A stretch of 6,068 nt of DNA from the NCBI GenBank assembly GCA_016933355.1, contig JAFGBC010000153.1:1-6068 (forward strand), in the 5' to 3' direction. Below are positions 4,827-6,068 of the stretch, one piece after another; the first letter of the stretch is position 1; every line of letters starts with the position of its first letter. The notes under the pieces were generated by a model. It was given only the letters and a program-made list of their open reading frames with translations, did not search any database and was not told the origin of the DNA. Source of the stretch: Candidatus Aminicenantota bacterium. Its GTDB lineage: Bacteria > Acidobacteriota > Aminicenantia > Aminicenantales > JAFGBC01. The position numbers and the translations under genes are program-made.

Positions 4827-6068
4827 CTATTCGAGCGCCCGGCCGCGCGTCTCGGGAATCCAGATCCAGGTCAGGGCGGCCGCCAGGAAAGCCAGGGAAA
4901 CGACGGGGAAGGCCGTCCCGAAGCCGCTGGTCTGGGCGAGCGTCCCGACCGCGAAGGGCGCCGCCGCGCTCGCGATCCGCCCGAAGTTGTAGGTGAAGCC
5001 CTGGGCGGTGGCCCGGATCGAAGTCGGGTAGAGCTCGGCCGTCAGCGCCCCGAACCCGCTGAAATGGCCCGACCCGAAGAAGGCGACGACCGGCCCCAGC
5101 AGGAGAAGGACGATCGGGGCGCGCGTCGTCGCGTAGAGGGAAACGAGCGCCGCGGCGGCGATCAGGTAGCCGATGTAGGTCTTTTTTCGGCCCAGGGCGT
5201 CGCTGATGTAGCCGAAGCTCACGTAGCCCAACCACATCCCGGCCTGCATAAAGATGACCAGCCCCGACATCGCCCGCGTGCTCAGCCCGACGCCGCCCTG
5301 GTCGCGCGGGAGCGACAGGAAAGCCGGAATCCACAAGTTGAAGCCCCACCAGGCGAAGAGCGTGAAGGCGTTCATCGCCGTGACCAACAGCGTCATACGC
5401 AGGCGGCCGCGCGCGAACAGAGCGCGGAAACCGGAGAGCGCCGCGCCCGGACGCGGCTCGGGCGCGGAGGCGGGCCCGGGAGCCGGGGTGGCGGCGGCGA
5501 CGGCGGCAGCCGCCGCCTGCGCGCGGCGCTCGCGCCAGATGGCCGGCTCCTCGACGCGGCGCCGGACCCAGAGGGTGAAGAGCGCCGGAAGGACGCCGAC
5601 GAAGAAGACCGCCCGCCAGCCCCAGAGCGGAAGGACGAGGGCCGAGACGACCGCGGCGGCGGCGTAGCCGACCGCCCAGAAGCTCTGGACCAAGCCCATA
5701 GCCTTGCCGCGGTGCTCGGCCGGCCAAGTCTCGGTGACCAGGGCGGCGCCGCTCGCCCATTCGCCGCCCATGCCGAGGCCGAGGAGGACGCGGAAGACGG
5801 CCAGCATCAGCACGCTCGTCGATAGCCCGCAGGCCGCCGTGAAGACCGAATAGACGAGGATGCTGCCCATCAGCGCGCGGAGCCGGCCGTAGCGGTCGGC
5901 GATGACGCCGAAGAACAGGCCGCCGAAGGCGGAGGCGACGAGGGTCAGCGACCCGAGCAGGCCGGCGGTGCCCTTGGCCATGCCCAGCTCCCGCATCAGG
6001 GTCGAAAGGATCATGGCGTAGAGCATGACGTCGAAGGCGTCGAGCATCCAGCCCAGCGCCGCGGCGGC
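4827..6068 (-). CDS. MFS transporter, sialate/aromatic-acid:H+ symporter-like (5' end outside window)
   Basis: The frame stays open to the window edge; seven codons (AAAALGW) precede the ATG at 6047, and GWMLDAFD is the usual first-helix motif, so the true start lies beyond 6068 and about 10-20 residues are probably missing. Counting from the Met at 6047, about twelve membrane segments can be placed, six on each side of a cytoplasmic loop (about 163-215). Motif A of the superfamily appears in both halves: GGLFFGVIADRYGR (42-55) and GYVSFGYISDALGRKK (274-289). GMGGEWASGAALVTE, then PAEHRGKAMG (109-118), and AELYPTSIRATAQG (337-350) resemble the NanT/PcaK type of organic-anion proton symporters. 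D3 and D6 form a DxxD in helix 1, typical of aromatic-acid carriers. The end PETRGRALE is a classic MFS C-terminus. The central loop holds an Ala/Pro-rich tract (177-203). It likely imports a carboxylate with protons; the exact substrate is not determinable. Confidence 0.92.
   Translation of the reverse strand, partial: AAAALGWMLDAFDVMLYAMILSTLMRELGMAKGTAGLLGSLTLVASAFGGLFFGVIADRYGRLRALMGSILVYSVFTAACGLSTSVLMLAVFRVLLGLGMGGEWASGAALVTETWPAEHRGKAMGLVQSFWAVGYAAAAVVSALVLPLWGWRAVFFVGVLPALFTLWVRRRVEEPAIWRERRAQAAAAAVAAATPAPGPASAPEPRPGAALSGFRALFARGRLRMTLLVTAMNAFTLFAWWGFNLWIPAFLSLPRDQGGVGLSTRAMSGLVIFMQAGMWLGYVSFGYISDALGRKKTYIGYLIAAAALVSLYATTRAPIVLLLLGPVVAFFGSGHFSGFGALTAELYPTSIRATAQGFTYNFGRIASAAAPFAVGTLAQTSGFGTAFPVVSLAFLAAALTWIWIPETRGRALE

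Noticed and set aside
5064..5825. Plus-strand open frame antisense to the MFS transporter
   Set aside because: Product is almost all Arg, Asp, Glu, Gly and Ala, typical of the antisense of a hydrophobic GC-rich membrane gene.

Overview
The window reads as chromosomal DNA from a GC-rich Gram-negative (diderm) bacterium. It carries the end of an outer-membrane TonB-dependent receptor, a Tat-exported protein and two Sec-exported proteases. Third codon positions are almost always G or C in every gene. Gene style is compatible with Acidobacteriota/Aminicenantota-type or deltaproteobacterial-type genomes, but no phylogenetic marker is present, so the lineage is a low-confidence guess. No tRNA, rRNA, CRISPR, insertion sequence or phage gene was seen, and base use is uniform.

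Layout, left to right. (1) 3-248, plus strand: the last 81 codons of a TonB-dependent receptor, with a possible terminator hairpin in the 100-bp gap after it. (2) 349-1602, minus strand: a Tat-signal aldo/keto reductase with a C-terminal extension carrying two CX2CX2CX3C iron-sulfur motifs. (3) 1603-1817: a divergent control region with one extended -10 promoter facing each way and a nested inverted repeat between them. (4) 1818-3335 and 3347-4816, plus strand: two secreted M16 (insulinase-like) proteins in a tight operon. The first has the zinc motif HxxEH. The second has lost it but keeps the Arg/Tyr pair that the first lacks in part. (5) 4827-6068, minus strand: a major facilitator superfamily transporter of the sialate/aromatic-acid:H+ symporter type, cut at its 5' end by the window edge and converging on the M16 operon with only 10 bp between stop codons.

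How the genes fit together. The two M16 proteins almost certainly work as one heterodimeric periplasmic peptidase with a split active site, like mitochondrial processing peptidase and bacterial M16B pairs. The reductase shares the intergenic control region with the protease operon, so co-regulation is possible. The TonB receptor fragment and the MFS transporter are neighbours whose functional link is not shown. A receptor-protease link, as in protease-associated import systems, is a hypothesis only. The window looks mostly like known families in a modestly unusual arrangement; I see no clear evidence of a wholly new system.
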